From Coffea arabica (taxonomy: Eukaryota > Streptophyta > Magnoliopsida > Gentianales > Rubiaceae), in assembly GCF_036785885.1 (NCBI RefSeq), contig NC_092323.1:4194501-4258500 (forward strand): a DNA stretch of 64,000 bases, in the 5' to 3' direction. Of the stretch, positions 18,709-32,600 are shown in pieces. A program made the position numbers and the translations under genes. The stretch's first letter is position 1, and each line of letters opens with the position of its first letter. Under the pieces are notes generated by a model that ran no database searches, was not told where the DNA came from, and saw only the letters and a program-made list of their open reading frames with translations.

Positions 18709-19623
18709 GTCGTGGTGACAGATTACCTCATCCAGCTTTAAAAATATGGCAAGAAGCGGAGCTGGCTGCTAAATAATTAGTAGGCTCCTGCTTTGTTTTA
18801 AAGACGAATGGACCATAATTAATTCCTCTGGTTTCGTCTTTTAAGGTTCAATGGTGGCCTCTTTTCTTCCTCATGGGTGGTAGTACTTTAATTTAATTAA
18901 AATTAATCTAGTGATAAGAGGTCAGTTACAATTAACCTACTTTGATCACAATTAATCTAGTGATGAGAATTTTGAGAATTGGTATACCATAATACTCTTG
19001 AGCTATATCCCATAATTTTGTCGAACTTCTTGCTAGATGGCACCAAAGTATTATGGGGGATGTTTTAAGCTCAAGGGCTCAAGTTACCCTATGAACATCA
19101 TATGTTATTTTTTCTTACCAGCAAGAGGCAAGAGCTCTTTGGAGAGCCTCTTTTTTTTTTTTTTTTTGCATAAATAATTTTACTTGCATCGTAAACATGT
19201 TTTTTAATTATAATTTGGATTATGATTTTAACTACTATTTTATTTCATAAGCATCACATCACAACAAAATATTAATGTGTTTTTTAATAAAAAATTTTCA
19301 AATAATCTTTAATTCAAACATATCTTTAGAAGACCTATGCATTGGACTCAACCGATTTCCTTGCAGGAGTAAGAGTACCCCCAAGAATATGTACACACAT
19401 CATAAACATAATATTATTTTTTTTCCAATCATTTTATCTTCGAAACCATCTTTTTTTATCTTAAAAGTTGCTATATTATTATTCTGAAAAGGTTTTTTAA
19501 CACTCAATCTTACAATTGAATTACTATTGATTATTATTCCTAAAATGTTTTTCAACACTCAATGAGTATGTTTGGTCAGCAAGATTTTCAACAAAAAAAA
19601 AATTCAAAATTTGTTCAGCTTAT
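18709..19623. other. Intergenic, AT-rich
   Basis: No gene. Two nearly identical AATTAATCTAGTGATGAGA-like motifs lie near 18900 and 18950. A long poly-T tract occurs at about 19150. Nothing else is recognisable. Confidence 0.5.
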
Positions 19624-20998
19624 GGGTCCGTTTGGATTAGCTGTTTTTGGGGTTGTTTTTAAAAAATAACACTGTAGCATTTCGTTTTTCAAATACAAGT
19701 CCGTTTGAATTATTTGTTTTTGGGGTTGTTTTTCAAAAACTATATGAAAAACTTTTACTGTAGATGTTTTATGGATTATTTTTAGATGTATTTTTAAAAC
19801 ATATTTTCGATTATTTTTATAATTTATAATTTTTATATTTTTATAACAATATACATTTATACATTTATAATACATTTATAAATAAATATATTTATATATT
19901 TATATAAAAATATATAAATGTATTATATTATATATAATACATAATATAAATATATTTATAAATGTATAAATGTATAAATTATAATTTTTATATTTTTATA
20001 TTTACATACATTTATGCATTTATAAATATTTATAAATAAATATATTTATATAAAAATATATAAATGTATTATAAATGTATTATATTATATATAATGCATA
20101 CTATAAATATATTTATAAATGTATAAATGTATATTATTATAAATGTATTTTATAATTTATAATTTATAATTTTTATATTTTTATACATTTATGCATTTAT
20201 AATACATTTATATATATTTATAAATAAATATAATTATATATTGATAAATAAATATATAAATGTATTATATTATATATAATACATAATATAAATATATTTA
20301 TAAATGTATACATGTATATTATTATAAATGTGTATGAATTATAAATGAATATTATATAAATGTATAAATTAATATATTATAAATATATATTAATATTATG
20401 TATAAATGTATTAATATAATAAATATAAATGTATTAATGTATTAATATTATGTATAAATGTATAATTAATATTATGTATATTAATATAAATATATAAATG
20501 TATTATATTATATTATATATCATACATAATATAAATGTATATTATAAATATACATAAATATATATTATGTATAAATGTACATTTATATAAATGTATAATA
20601 TATATAATATATATTATGTATATATTAAATATATAATATATAATATTTATATAAATGTATAATTACATATTTATATTATATATAATTTATATAATATATA
20701 ATATTTGTATAAATATATTATAAAAATATAAAAATATATTTTATATAAAATAAAATATTTATAATATGTATAAATAAATATATTTAAATTAATATAATAT
20801 AATATATATATTCTATACATAATTGAAATATACAAATTGAAATAAACATATTAAATATGTATTTGGAGTTGTTTTTGATATATTGTTTGGATATGATGTT
20901 TTTGGAGTTGTTTTTGAAATACACATTTACTGTAACATTTGGAATGTGAAAAACAGTTTTAAAAAACAGACCCAAAAATAAGGAATCCAAACGGAGCC
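19624..20998. mobile_element. Tourist/PIF-like element swollen by AT-rich repeats
   Basis: The ends are inverted: GGGTCCGTTTGGATTA on the left, and on the right ATCCAAACGGAGCC, which reads GGCTCCGTTTGGAT on the other strand. Each side also carries TTTTTGGGGTTGTTTTT or TTTTTGGAGTTGTTTTTG motifs and an ACTGTAG/ACTGTAA block. Other Tourist-like copies in the window (36161, 38052, 41274) share the GTTTGGATT end. Between about 19800 and 20830 the DNA is almost pure A/T, made of permuted ATAAATGTATTATATTATAT-type units. No exact target duplication was found, so the family call rests on the termini. Confidence 0.55.
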
Positions 20999-21016
20999 TA
21001 GGATTGTGCCATAGCA

Positions 21017-21132
21017 TTCCCCTTGATTTAGTTGGGTCTGTATACCTACTAACCTCCTACCACAGCCTCCATAGACTCTCCCTCCCCCTAGATTAGGATA
21101 AAGTAGATTATACAAATGTATCGTTGCTGACC
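21017..21132 (+). mobile_element. 5'-truncated SINE tail
   Basis: About 115 bases match the 3' half of the SINE at 18488-18692. Shared blocks include TTTAGTTGGGTCTGTATACC, CCCTCCCCCTAGATTAGGAT, ATTATACAAATGTATCGTTG and a poly-A end. The tRNA-like head is missing and no target duplication is visible. It sits a few bases beyond the end of the AT-swollen element. Confidence 0.75.
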
Positions 21133-21900
21133 AAAAAAAAAATAGTGGATTTAGATGGGGCCATAGTGACCTACGCGGCACGAGCGAGGCATACGCTTCG
21201 ATAGGTAGAAGTACTCCCGTTCCTTCTAGTTCTAACTATTCAAGAGAGGAGCTGTATTTGATTGATACTGTCTATTATTCAATTAAACTGGGACAGTCTG
21301 GGACTGGTTGAGGCGATGGGCGAGCCAATTGGCATGAGGAAGTTGAGTCCTAATAGACCCCTTCGGTCCTGAAGGACTAAGGAGTGTAGTAGTGGGAGGT
21401 GGTGGGCGGGGGACAATTGACCGCTTGACGGGCTGATGCATTAATTGACCGGCAACGGTCCCCACTGGTTCGCCCAAAAAGTCTTTGTGCTATTGGACCC
21501 CACCATCACTCGTCCTCCTAAAAAGGCAGCCAGCCCTCCCACAAGAAAGAAAAAGAGTGAAGAAGATTAAAAAAAAACATCTTAAATTTATACTAAAACC
21601 AAACAAATTAATCAAAATCAGGAAAAAGAGAGAGAGAGAGAGAGAGAGAAATACTACAAGGAGTAGAGTAGAGTAGCACTTGCGGGTGGTACCGTAATTG
21701 TACCGGTAAAATAAATTATTAATCCAAATAGGGAGAAACACCAAAAACAAAGAGAAATGTAATTAGTAGAAGAGTTAAAAATAAAAATAAAAAAGAAGAA
21801 GAGTAAAAAATGGGATACGGAAACAGCAACGCGTTTTCTCAATCAGAGGAGCACAACGACAACAAGCCACTGTTGAGTTGAGCTGAACTGATATTTGAGT
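21133..21900. other. Upstream region of the RPK2-like gene
   Basis: No coding region supported. It carries a (GA)n tract at about 21629-21648. It probably contains promoter sequence of the receptor kinase gene. Confidence 0.5.
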
Positions 21901-21979
21901 CTCTCTCTCTCTCCCTCTCTCTCTTGCTTTCTTTCTTTCTTTCTTTTCTTTCCTTCTCTCTCTCTCTCTCTCTCTCTCC
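21901..21979 (+). repeat. (CT)n-rich microsatellite in the RPK2 leader region
   Basis: Two blocks of CT dinucleotides surround a CTTT stretch about 170-250 bases before the start codon of the receptor kinase. Pyrimidine tracts of this kind are common in plant 5' UTRs. I see no ATG between the tract and 22150. Confidence 0.85.
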
Positions 21980-22149
21980 TAACTCTGTACCCAAAACAAA
22001 GAAGCAAAAAGTGACCCAAAATTAGAGCTGGAACGCTAGGGTTTTTCTTCAAACTCGGACAAGACCCTCTCTCTCGCTCCAACGTCAACTTGGGGAAGAG
22101 AGACAAAAGAGTTTAGGGCTTCTTTCAGGACCCTTTTGGGGTTTCACTA

Positions 22150-25100
22150 ATGGGTCGTCGTTCTTCTGTCATAAAATGGTACCATTTGAAGCTTTTGATT
22201 CTCATCTGGCTCTGCTTTCTACCTCAAAAAGATGCGATTTTTGGCTCGGATTCGGATGCATCAGCTCTCTTGGAGTTCAAGGCCTCAGTTATGGACCCCT
22301 CTGGACTGCTCTCGAGCTGGGATTCAAGCAAAGCTTCTGATCACTGCTCCTGGTTCGGTGTCGCCTGCGACTCCGCTTCTCGCGTGGTGGCTTTAAATAT
22401 CAGCGGCGGCGGCGGCGGAGGCGGAGGTAATTCGGGTTCGGTTTCTTGTGCTAGAATTTCTCAATTTCCACTGTATGGGTCTGGAATTAGAAGGGCTTGC
22501 TCAAATACTAATGTTAAAATTTCTGGTAAATTGCCACTTGCCGTGTCCAAACTGTCCGAACTTCGGGTCTTGTCACTGCCATTCAACGAATTGAGTGGTG
22601 AAATTCCTGAGGAAATTTGGGGTCTGGATAAACTGGAAGTTCTTGATCTTGAGGGCAATTTATTAACTGGGTCTTTGCCACTTCAGTTTAAGGGTTTGAG
22701 GAACTTGAGGGTTCTGAATTTGGGGTTTAATGGGATCGTAGGGGGGATCCCAGATTCGTTCTCAAACTGTTTGGCTCTGCAAATCTTGAGCTTAGCTGGA
22801 AATCAAGTGAATGGAACCATTCCAGAGTTTATTGTTGGGCTTAAAGATCTGAGGGGCCTGTACCTGTCGTTTAATCAGCTCAGCGGGCCAATTCCTAATG
22901 AGATTGGACTTAATTGTGCAAATCTCGAGCATTTGGAGCTGGCTGGTAATGTATTGACTGAAGGGATTCCTAGAGGTTTGGGGAATTGTAGGGCGTTGCG
23001 TTCACTCCTCCTATTTTCAAATATGTTGGAGGAGGTTATTCCAGCAGATCTTGGTCAACTGCAGCAGCTTGAAATTTTGGATTTGTCAAGGAACAGCTTG
23101 AGTGGTGCACTACCTCCCGAGCTGGGCAACTGCTCCAAGTTGTCCATTCTTGTGTTATCCAACTCGTGGGATCCTATTCCTAATATCTCGAGATCAGGTG
23201 TCTCTAGTGAAGAATTTAATTTCTACGAGGGCAAAATACCACCAGAAATTACTAGCGTCCCAAGCTTGAGGATGATGTGGGTGCCGAGGGCAACTTTTTA
23301 TGGAAAGTTGCCAAGCAATTGGAGCAGTTGTGACAGCTTGGAGATGGTGAACTTGGCTCAGAATTATTATACTGGAGAAATTACTGACGGGTTTAGCAAC
23401 TGCAAGAAGCTCCATTTTCTTGACTTGAGCTCAAACAGGTTGTCTGGTCAACTTGTCGATAAACTTCCAGTTCCTTGCATGACTCTGTTTGATGTCAGTG
23501 GAAATTCTTTATCAGGCTCAATTCCCAGGTTTTACAACAGCAAATGTGCTCATCCCCCCAACACGGATAGAGATATCAGTGATATATCATCTGCATACTT
23601 GTCATATTTTGCTGAAAAATCTCGACCTGAAATTCCTTTTGAGTCATTTGTTGATGGTGACGGTGTGTATGTATTTCATAACTTTGGGAGTAACAATTTT
23701 ACAGGAGCCTTGCAGTCGATGCCTATTGCACCTGATTGGTTGGAGGGCAATACTATCTATGCATTTTTTGCCAGTAATAACAAGCTTTCTGGGCCATTTC
23801 CTGGGAATTTGTTTGAGAAATGTGGAGAATTGACTGGTATGATTGTGAATATCAGCAATAATGGATTTTTTGGTCAAATTCCTGCTGATATTGGTACTAC
23901 ATGCAGATCCTTGAAACTTTTGGATGCCTCCGAAAATCAGATAACTGGGACAATTCCTTCCAGTTTTGGGAATTTGGCTTCAGTTGTTGCTCTTGACTTG
24001 AGCTGGAACCTTTTTCAAGGTCCAATTCCTAGCAGTCTTGGCCAATTAAAGGATCTCAAGTTTCTTTCATTGGCTGGAAATAATTTGACTGGCACCATTC
24101 CCACAAGTTTGGGGCAGTTGCAGTACTTGGAAGTGTTTGAACTGTCGTCAAATTCTCTCAGTGGTGAGATTCCTAAAGATCTTGCAAATTTGAGGAATTT
24201 AACCACTCTTCTCCTCAACAACAACAATCTAACGGGACAGATTCCATCTGAGTTGGCCAATGTTGCTACTCTTTCGGTATTCAATGTGTCATTCAATAAT
24301 CTGTCTGGACCACTACCCCAGAATGGTAACTTGATGAAATGTAACAGTGTCCTAGGAAACCCTTATCTTGGATCTTGCCATATGTATTCTTTAGCAACCC
24401 CATCTGCAGATCAGCAGGGAAGATTTGGGGATCCACAGAATTATGCCGCTACTCCATCTCCTACTCCACCCCAGAAAGGTGGGAACAGTGGTTTCAACTC
24501 AATTGAGATAGCATCCATAACTTCTGCTGCAGCCATTGTGTCAGTTCTCATTGCTCTTGTTGTCCTCTTCTTTTACACCAGAAAGTATAATCCAAGGTCT
24601 AGAGTTGGGGGATCGACCAGGAAGGAAGTTACAGTCTTTACGGACATTGGTGTTCCGCTGACATTTGAGAATGTGGTCCGCGCAACAGCAAACTTCAATG
24701 CTAGTAATTGCATTGGTAATGGAGGATTTGGAGCAACCTACAAGGCTGAGATTGCACCGGGGGTCCTAGTGGCAATAAAAAGGCTAGCAGTAGGACGCTT
24801 TCAAGGGGTTCAACAATTTGATGCAGAAATCAAAACTCTAGGCAGACTCCGTCATCCGAATCTTGTGACTTTGATAGGATACCATGCCAGTGAAACAGAG
24901 ATGTTTCTTATATATAACTATTTGCCTGGGGGAAATTTGGAAAAGTTCATTCAGGAAAGATCTACAAGGGCTGTGGATTGGAGAGTACTGCACAAGATTG
25001 CCCTGGACATAGCCCGTGCACTTGCCTACCTGCATGATCAGTGTGTCCCACGTGTTCTTCATCGCGATGTGAAGCCTAGCAATATCTTGTTGGATGAGGA

Positions 25101-25536
25101 CTACAATGCATATTTGTCTGATTTTGGATTGGCTCGTCTGTTGGGAACTTCAGAGACCCATGCCACGACAGGTGTGGCTGGAACTTTTGGATATGTTGCC
25201 CCAGAATATGCAATGACTTGCCGTGTCTCTGACAAGGCTGATGTCTACAGTTATGGCGTTGTGTTGCTTGAGTTAATTTCAGATAAGAAAGCTCTCGATC
25301 CCTCATTTTCTCCTTACGGAAATGGTTTCAACATAGTAGCTTGGGCATGCATGCTCTTGAGGGAAGGCCGAGCCAAGGAGTTCTTCACAGCTGGATTGTG
25401 GGACGCAGGTCCCCATGATGATTTGGTTGAAGTTCTACACTTGGCAGTTGTGTGCACAGTGGATTCCCTATCAACCAGACCCACTATGAAGCAAGTCGTG
25501 AGACGGCTGAAGCAACTCCAGCCGCCATCTTGTTAG
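22150..25536 (+). CDS. RPK2: LRR receptor-like serine/threonine kinase, RPK2/TOAD2 type, 1128 aa, single exon
   Basis: Plasma-membrane receptor kinase; in Arabidopsis RPK2 acts in anther development, embryo patterning and CLE-peptide signalling in meristems. Residues 1-30 are a signal peptide. A leucine-rich N-cap follows ([20 protein letters not shown], then CSWFGVACD), and then many LRRs of the LSGEIP/LTGSLP type, interrupted near residues 430-530 by a non-LRR stretch. The transmembrane helix is about 787-810. The kinase domain (about 838-1125) has [12 protein letters not shown], Lys877 in VAIK, HRD at 971-973, DFG at 991-993, and the APEYAM block. It is therefore an RD kinase with all catalytic residues. 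The C-terminus [15 protein letters not shown] is characteristic of this clade. A glycine run (about 90-97) after ALNIS is unusual. Intronless structure and length fit the family. Confidence 0.95.
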   Translation: MGRRSSVIKWYHLKLLILIWLCFLPQKDAIFGSDSDASALLEFKASVMDPSGLLSSWDSSKASDHCSWFGVACDSASRVVALNISGGGGGGGGNSGSVSCARISQFPLYGSGIRRACSNTNVKISGKLPLAVSKLSELRVLSLPFNELSGEIPEEIWGLDKLEVLDLEGNLLTGSLPLQFKGLRNLRVLNLGFNGIVGGIPDSFSNCLALQILSLAGNQVNGTIPEFIVGLKDLRGLYLSFNQLSGPIPNEIGLNCANLEHLELAGNVLTEGIPRGLGNCRALRSLLLFSNMLEEVIPADLGQLQQLEILDLSRNSLSGALPPELGNCSKLSILVLSNSWDPIPNISRSGVSSEEFNFYEGKIPPEITSVPSLRMMWVPRATFYGKLPSNWSSCDSLEMVNLAQNYYTGEITDGFSNCKKLHFLDLSSNRLSGQLVDKLPVPCMTLFDVSGNSLSGSIPRFYNSKCAHPPNTDRDISDISSAYLSYFAEKSRPEIPFESFVDGDGVYVFHNFGSNNFTGALQSMPIAPDWLEGNTIYAFFASNNKLSGPFPGNLFEKCGELTGMIVNISNNGFFGQIPADIGTTCRSLKLLDASENQITGTIPSSFGNLASVVALDLSWNLFQGPIPSSLGQLKDLKFLSLAGNNLTGTIPTSLGQLQYLEVFELSSNSLSGEIPKDLANLRNLTTLLLNNNNLTGQIPSELANVATLSVFNVSFNNLSGPLPQNGNLMKCNSVLGNPYLGSCHMYSLATPSADQQGRFGDPQNYAATPSPTPPQKGGNSGFNSIEIASITSAAAIVSVLIALVVLFFYTRKYNPRSRVGGSTRKEVTVFTDIGVPLTFENVVRATANFNASNCIGNGGFGATYKAEIAPGVLVAIKRLAVGRFQGVQQFDAEIKTLGRLRHPNLVTLIGYHASETEMFLIYNYLPGGNLEKFIQERSTRAVDWRVLHKIALDIARALAYLHDQCVPRVLHRDVKPSNILLDEDYNAYLSDFGLARLLGTSETHATTGVAGTFGYVAPEYAMTCRVSDKADVYSYGVVLLELISDKKALDPSFSPYGNGFNIVAWACMLLREGRAKEFFTAGLWDAGPHDDLVEVLHLAVVCTVDSLSTRPTMKQVVRRLKQLQPPSC

Positions 25537-26668
25537 CTACAGTACAGAGGAGTCAGCTGATTGACACATTTGATGCATAGAGGGGGTGAGCCCGCGGACT
25601 TGCACTTTTGACTGCAGAAGTGCACTCGGGGGTCTTCACGGGCTGCCACTAGATTCAGATTTTAAAGTTTAGGTGCTTGTAAATTGTAGTATAGCTTCTG
25701 CCCCCATTTTTCCATATCAATGTCCCTGATTAGAGAGGGGGTTCACTGATGGATCTGCAGAAGAATGCAGATATTCGTTTCTTAAGGTTGTATACATGTA
25801 TCCAATTTCTGTTTGCTGCTGTGAAATAAGAGTCACAAAGAGAATCATTCTGCAGAACCCGTGCCACTTCAAAATTGGCCGTGATATTTGATTCTTGTGT
25901 ACCGTGCCTGAAATTTTAGAAGTTGCAATCCCGAAAGGTGTGACTTTTGCCTTCTCCCTCCTCCAGGGAAAGAAATATTACCCGCTTGGGCTATTAGTAT
26001 TGTTCACTGGGTCAAAGCCTGTTTCCCCTAGCCCTCACATTAATTTATTTGCTCGGGACATCGCCGTGATCTCTGCCTAACGCTTGGTCAGTGGCCTCGC
26101 CGGGTCCGGTTGTACCCCTTCAATTACTTAGATCTCTTCCGTTTCTTCCCCGGGAAGTCTTCTCTATGATTCTCTGCCTTGCGGCCGTTTGCAGACGCAA
26201 CCATCCATTCACTTTCGCTTGATATCTCTGTTATGGATTAAGTTAAAAAAGAACCCATTTAAGGAGCAGTACTCCTTGCCCATGCATCCCGAGAATTGCT
26301 AGAATTTTGTCGGAAGCCATACCGGACATGGAAATCCGCTAAAAGAGATATTAAATTAACGGACACCATCATATTGGCGCATAATGAAATAGTAGCATAT
26401 AACTTGAGAATAAAGAGAGACACTAAACTCGAGATCCAGTGGTTAATAGTAAGCCACAAGGACGGGACTAATCTGATCAGCTCTTGAAACCAGGAAGAAG
26501 ACCTCATTTGAAAGTAGAAGTAACAAAAGAAACAATGGAACCCCTCAGCAGTCAAGGCGTCAGCCTAACACAAACAAATTTAACCAATAGGTGATGGACG
26601 TCATTAAATCAAATTGGGCAAATGAAGAAAAACTAAGCAGCGATGACCAAGTGCTAAGGGGATTCATG
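25537..26668. other. Intergenic between convergent genes
   Basis: The 3' UTR of the receptor kinase (through about 25850) and, from the other side, that of the NINJA/AFP gene. No other coding region is recognised; the short open frames on both strands lack motifs. Confidence 0.6.
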
Positions 26669-29600
26669 TTACAGCTTCCTTGCTACAATCAAGGGTGGTG
26701 AAGGGTTAACAACTATATGCCTCAATGGGTGCTCTACTTCAGTTCCGCCTGCATGCTTGACAAACTCGGCCGGAGACAGGAAGCTTCCATGGCAAACGCA
26801 CACAATTTTTACTTCCTCTCCTTTCTGATATCTATACAAAAATCCTTCTATCTTTTTACCATTTGGCCCATTTCCAGTTGTGGAGACACAAGGCATATCA
26901 AGCATTACATTCTTGAGCATCTCCTTTGCTTCTTTTGCTCCCTTGTCAACTGCTGCCTTGCCAACCACTGATCCAGGAGGCACTTGAGGTTTTTGCTCAT
27001 GGTGAACCTTAAGAGAATGCACGCTGGAAGGGCTTTTTGTGCCATTCTTTTCGTTCGCTGCAGCAATTAAGATGCAGTTAAAAGATGGGGGAAAAAAATT
27101 ACAGATCAAATATGCATCTTCAGGAGCACTTGTTAACAATTGGAATCTTCATCACTAAGTGACAAACTAATTTTTCCCGTAGGGCAAAGTGGAAAAACTG
27201 AGAATCACATGATCCTATAAAAAAAGCTTGAGCGAACACATCACATACACAGCCAGAAAAATGCTAAGAATGGTCAAACGCGGAGTACCAACAAACCCAG
27301 CAATGTTGCATAATTTGACTAAAATGGCTATTCCAATAAAGATCGAAACAACGGTCCTTTTGTTACAGCTAAAACAACATCCTTAACAAATTGTTCTGGA
27401 TGCTTAGTTTTAAATTTGCATTCAGTAAAAATTTCAACGGATACTCGCCCAAATTCATAATAACCAGGAATGTTTATCCAAGATAAGCTCCATTCTTATC
27501 CCATTCAAATACACCCCAGGGAATTAGTTTTTCAAGCTGCCCACCCAGTGTCGCTTTTCTTTTCTAATCAAAACTTACCTACCATGAAAGGAGCTTGATA
27601 TTCTCCACAAGGGCAGACTATTTGAAAATAATTAACTCTTCGTCCAAACATCAATATGGTAACTCGAGAAGGGTATTAAACGTGGTGCCAAAATATAGCA
27701 ACAAAGTTTACGCATGGACAAAAGACTTGTAAGCATTAGCAATAAGTGCATGGCCAGAAAAGCTAACCAAGAAATAGAACCTACCGAAGCCACAAAAGAA
27801 TGGAAAATGGGTTTCTGAATCGGTTAAAATTATCAAAATATCATTTAACTAAGACAAATTATTCAATTATGCTCATAAGCTATGGCAGTAACCAGTATAG
27901 AAAGACAATTCATGTTACGTCTGAAATGAATGAAGCTAGCTGGAATTATCCTGCTAGGAGTTTGTTATGCCACATCAGAGAGCGGGTTGGGTTAGTTACG
28001 CCATGTCAGCTATCTTGTTAATTAGTTAGTAACCAAAAATAGAAGGCTTGTGCAGAAAGGGAAAGTTTGCGCGGGAAGTCTGTTACGGAAATGGAAAGCT
28101 TGCTGGAATGGAAGTCGGTTAGCTGAAGTAGTATAAAGGAAGCGAGGGAAAGGGGAGAAAGTAGCCTGAAGTATTCTTTCTGATTGTATCCATTTCAATT
28201 CTCTGTTCTCTGTTTTCTCTGTAATAACAAATCTCTCTTACTCGAGTTGTCTTCTCCAAATTGCAACTCCTGTTTGAGAGAATTTCCCAGTGGTCTATAC
28301 TATCCTCTGCATCAGTGGTATCAGAGCTGGGGACAGACCAGCTCGTATAACAATGGCGGAGGGTACTAGATCGCAGGATAACCGAAGGTTGGAGGAGAGC
28401 GTGAAGGCTATGATGAAGGAGCAGAAGGAGCAATTTGAGCAAGAGATGGCAGCCCTTAGGAATTTGGTGCTGGAATTGCACTCTCAAAGAGGACAATCCG
28501 CAAGGAGTTCGCCGTCTGAAAATGAGGTAACTCAGGGAAGGACGTACCAAGCCCCTACGCGCTTTTCTCGTCTGGAATTTCCCAGATTCCATGGGGAGGA
28601 CTTTCAAGGGTGGTTGTTCAAGATCGAACAGTTCTTTGAGGTGGATGAGACACCAGTTCATGTGAGGGTGAAGATGGTTGCGATGAATCTGGAGGGGAAG
28701 GCTCTCCAATGGCATCAGATTTTCATGAGGTCACGTGTCACAAGAGACTTGCCTGCATGGGAAGACTATATCAAAGAGATGGCCTCCAGGTTCGGGGGAT
28801 GTTTGTACGATGATCCAATGGGGGAATTAAAAGCCTTAAAACAAGAAGGAACTGTCTTGGAGTACCAAGAGCAGTTTGAAGATCTGCTAAATAGGGTGGA
28901 TCTCCCTGAAGATTACGCAACCAGCTGCTTCCTCAGTGGTTTGAAGACTGAGATACAACTAGCTGTAAGGATGTTCATGCCAAAAACACTGCAACATGCC
29001 AGGACCCTAGCTAAGTTGGAAGAAGCCAAAATTTCAACTCAGCAAAAGAGGAGCGTGATTAAAAATAGTTTCCCTTCTGGTGTGGAGGACAGGTGGAGGA
29101 GAGAAAAGAATTCTGAAGGACCATGGAAGAGGGAGATCAACCTTGATCGAACTGGGAGGGTAGATGATAAGGGGTTACTACCCACTCCTAGCCAAGAAAG
29201 GGGTGAAAAGGCTCTTGAAGGCCACACCAGGAGACCATTCAAAAGGCTGACCTCCACTGAGATGGATGAAAAAAGAGCAAAGGGTCTCTGTTTCTGGTGC
29301 AATGAAAAGTATGGGTTTGGCCATAGGTGTAGGAACAAACAGCTATTTCGATTGGAAGTATGTGCAGAGGATGATGGTGAGGAACTGGAAGTAGAATCTG
29401 AGGGGGAGGGAGAGGCCTCACAGGGTAACTTAGCTCACATTTCTTTAAATGCTATGACTCTTACTGCTGTCCCTCAGTTTAGGACAATGCGGGTAACTGG
29501 TCATGTAGGGAAGGTTTCAGTGAATATCTTCATTGATTGTGGGAGTTCTCACAACTTTATTCATCCAGATTTAATTAACAAGCTGGGGCTGAGGGTGCAA

Positions 29601-32600
29601 GAAGTACCACCTCTTATGGTGGAAGTAGCCGATGGCAACAAAATCAACACTAACAAGTTGTGTCGTGACTTCGCTTGGAAAATGCAGAACCAGGCGTTCA
29701 AGGTGGATGCCATGGTGTTGCCTGTGGGAGGTTGTGAGTTGGTGCTGGGGGTGCAGTGGCTGTCCACCCTGGGAGATATAAAGTGGAACTTTGGTGAGCT
29801 GAAAATGGAATTTCTACAGGGGCAGAGGAAGATAGTGTTGCGAGGGAAGGGCCAACAGGCCATTCAGTTGGTAAGAAGAAGGGTCATGCAGAAGATCTTG
29901 CACAAACCGGAGCAGATTGCTTCGGCGCAACTATGCTTTATTGTACCTGTACAGGTAGCAGCAAGTGAACCAGCAAGCAGCTGTTGCCAGATAGAGGGGA
30001 ATTCTCAGGTAGCTAATTCGACTCATAATCTTGAAGCAAGGGAATTGCAGGAGCTGATAATGCAGTTTGAGGACATCTTCCAAGAACCTTCTGAGCTTCC
30101 TCCACACCGAAGTCATGACCATCAGATTATTCTCAAGGAAGGGACACCACCAGTAAATGTAAGGCCTTACAGATACCCTGTCTTTCAAAAAAATGAGATT
30201 GAAAAACTAATTCAGGAAATGCTACAATCTGGAGTCATCAGGCACAGTACAAGTCCATTTTCTTCCCCAGTGGTGTTAGTCAAGAAGAAGGATGGAACGT
30301 GGAGGATGTGCATTGACTATAGGGAACTAAATGCGGCTACTGTGAAGGACAAATTTCCCATTCCAGTGGTGGAAGAACTGATTGATGAGTTGTTTGGATC
30401 TCATTTCTTTACCAAATTGGACCTCAGATCTGGGTATCATCAAATAAGAATGTGTGCTGAGGACATTGCCAAAACTGCCTTCAGAACCCATGAGGGGCAT
30501 TATGAGTTTGTTGTAATGCCCTTCGGTCTGACTAATGCACCCTCCACTTTCCAAAGTTTGATGAATACTGTATTTAGGCCTTATTTGAGGAAGTTCATAT
30601 TGGTCTTCTTTGATGACATACTTGTGTTTAGCTCAACCTGGTCTGATCACACCAGGCACTTGCAGATCACTTTTGACACATTAAGGCAGCATAGCTTAAG
30701 GGTGAAGAAAAGCAAGTGCTCTTTTGCTCAAACACAGGTGGCTTACTTGGGGCATGTCATCTCAGGAGCAGGAGTACAGGCAGACCCTCAAAAGGTACAA
30801 GCCATTCAACAATGGCCTATACCCTCTAACCTGAAGAAGTTAAGGGGCTTCTTGGGACTAGCAGGATACTATAGGAGGTTCATAAGGGACTTTGGGAAGC
30901 TGGCCAAACCTTTGACAGACTTGCTCAAGAAGAACAGTTTTGTGTGGACAGACCAGGCTACTGCAGCATTCGCAGCATTGAAGCTGGCTATGAGTTCCCC
31001 ACCCCTGCTGGCTTTACCTGATTTTTCCCAGGTCTTTGAAGTAGAAACGGATGCCTCAGGTGATGGTATAGGGGCAGTCCTGAGTCAGAAGGGAAGACCC
31101 TTGGCTTTCTATAGCCAAGCTTTGGCCCCAAAGCATAAGGGTCTATCCGTATATGAAAGGGAAATGATAGCTATCGTGAGTGCAGTTCAAAAGTGGAGGC
31201 CTTATCTACTGGGCAGGCGCTTTATCATTAAGACTGACCACCAGAGCCTTAAATACATGATCGAGCAGAGGGTGTCCACGCCTATGCAACAGAAATGGGT
31301 AGCCAAACTTATGGGGTACGACTATGAGCTTCAATACAGGAAGGGAGTTGACAATGTGGCGGCGGATGCATTATCCAGGCTGCCTTCTGACAGTGCAGCA
31401 ATATTAGCTCCCATCTCAGTCATTCGCTCAGCATTACTTACTGAGATTCAACAGAGTTGTGTTCAGGATCCCTTTTTGCAAGGCATTATACAACAGTTGC
31501 AGGATTCGACAAATGATTCTCAGCTGGTGCACTATTCCTACCAGAACCAGCAACTGAGGAGGAAAGGGAAGTTGGTAGTGGGAAATGATTCTGCCTTAAG
31601 GAAGAAGCTCATTCGATTGTGGCATGATACCCCCATTGGGGGGCATTCAGGGGTACAGGTGACATATAGAAAACTTAAGGAGCTGGTGTACTGGAGAAAC
31701 ATGCAGAGGGATGTCGAACACTACGTGGCTTCTTGTGATGTTTGTCAGAGGCATAAGGGGGAAAATGTGGCTTATCCAGGTCTGCTACAACCCCTAAGCA
31801 TTCCAGAACGTGTGTGGTCTGACATATCCCTGGACTTTGTGGAAGGACTACCTCAATCTCATGGGAAGGATACTGTTCTTGTGGTGGTGGATAGGCTCAG
31901 CAAATACGCTCATTTCATTGCCCTCAAGCACCCCTACACGGCCCTCTCAGTGGCACAGGCATTCTTGGATAATATCTATAGGCTCCATGGCCTCCCTAAA
32001 ACTATAGTTAGTGATAGGGATGCCATTTTCATTAGTCACTTCTGGAAAGAGTTGTTTCAGCTATTGAAGGTCCAATTGTGTTTATCTACTGCTTATCATC
32101 CTCAGTCAGATGGCCAGACTGAGGTTGTTAATCGCTGCTTGGAAACTTATCTGAGGTGCATGTGTAGTGATCACCCCAAGCAATGGTGCTTTTGGTTACC
32201 ACTAGCAGAGTTCTGGTACAATACGAATTTTCACTCAGCAATCAGGCGCACTCCGTATGAAGTTCTCTATGGTCAGCCACCTCCCTTGCACATCCCTTAC
32301 ATGCCGGGCAGCTCATCTGTTGATAGTGTGGATAGGAGCCTGGCTGCCCGAGAGGCCACCCTTCATCTACTTAAGCACAACCTCCAAAAGGCTCAACATC
32401 GCATGAAGCAACAGGCTGATCAACACCGATCTGAGCGAATCTTTGAGCTAGGAGATTGGGTTTATGTTAAAATCCAACCATATAGGCAGCACTCACTCAG
32501 GACTCATTCGTGCCAAAAGCTGTCTCCACGATATTTCGGTCCTTTCCAGATTATTGCCAGGATTGGTTCCGTTGCCTACACAGTCCAACTTCCCCCGGAT

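Noticed and set aside
29039-29863. Minus-strand open frames inside the Ty3/gypsy element
   Set aside because: Antisense shadows of the Gag-Pol frame, without motifs.
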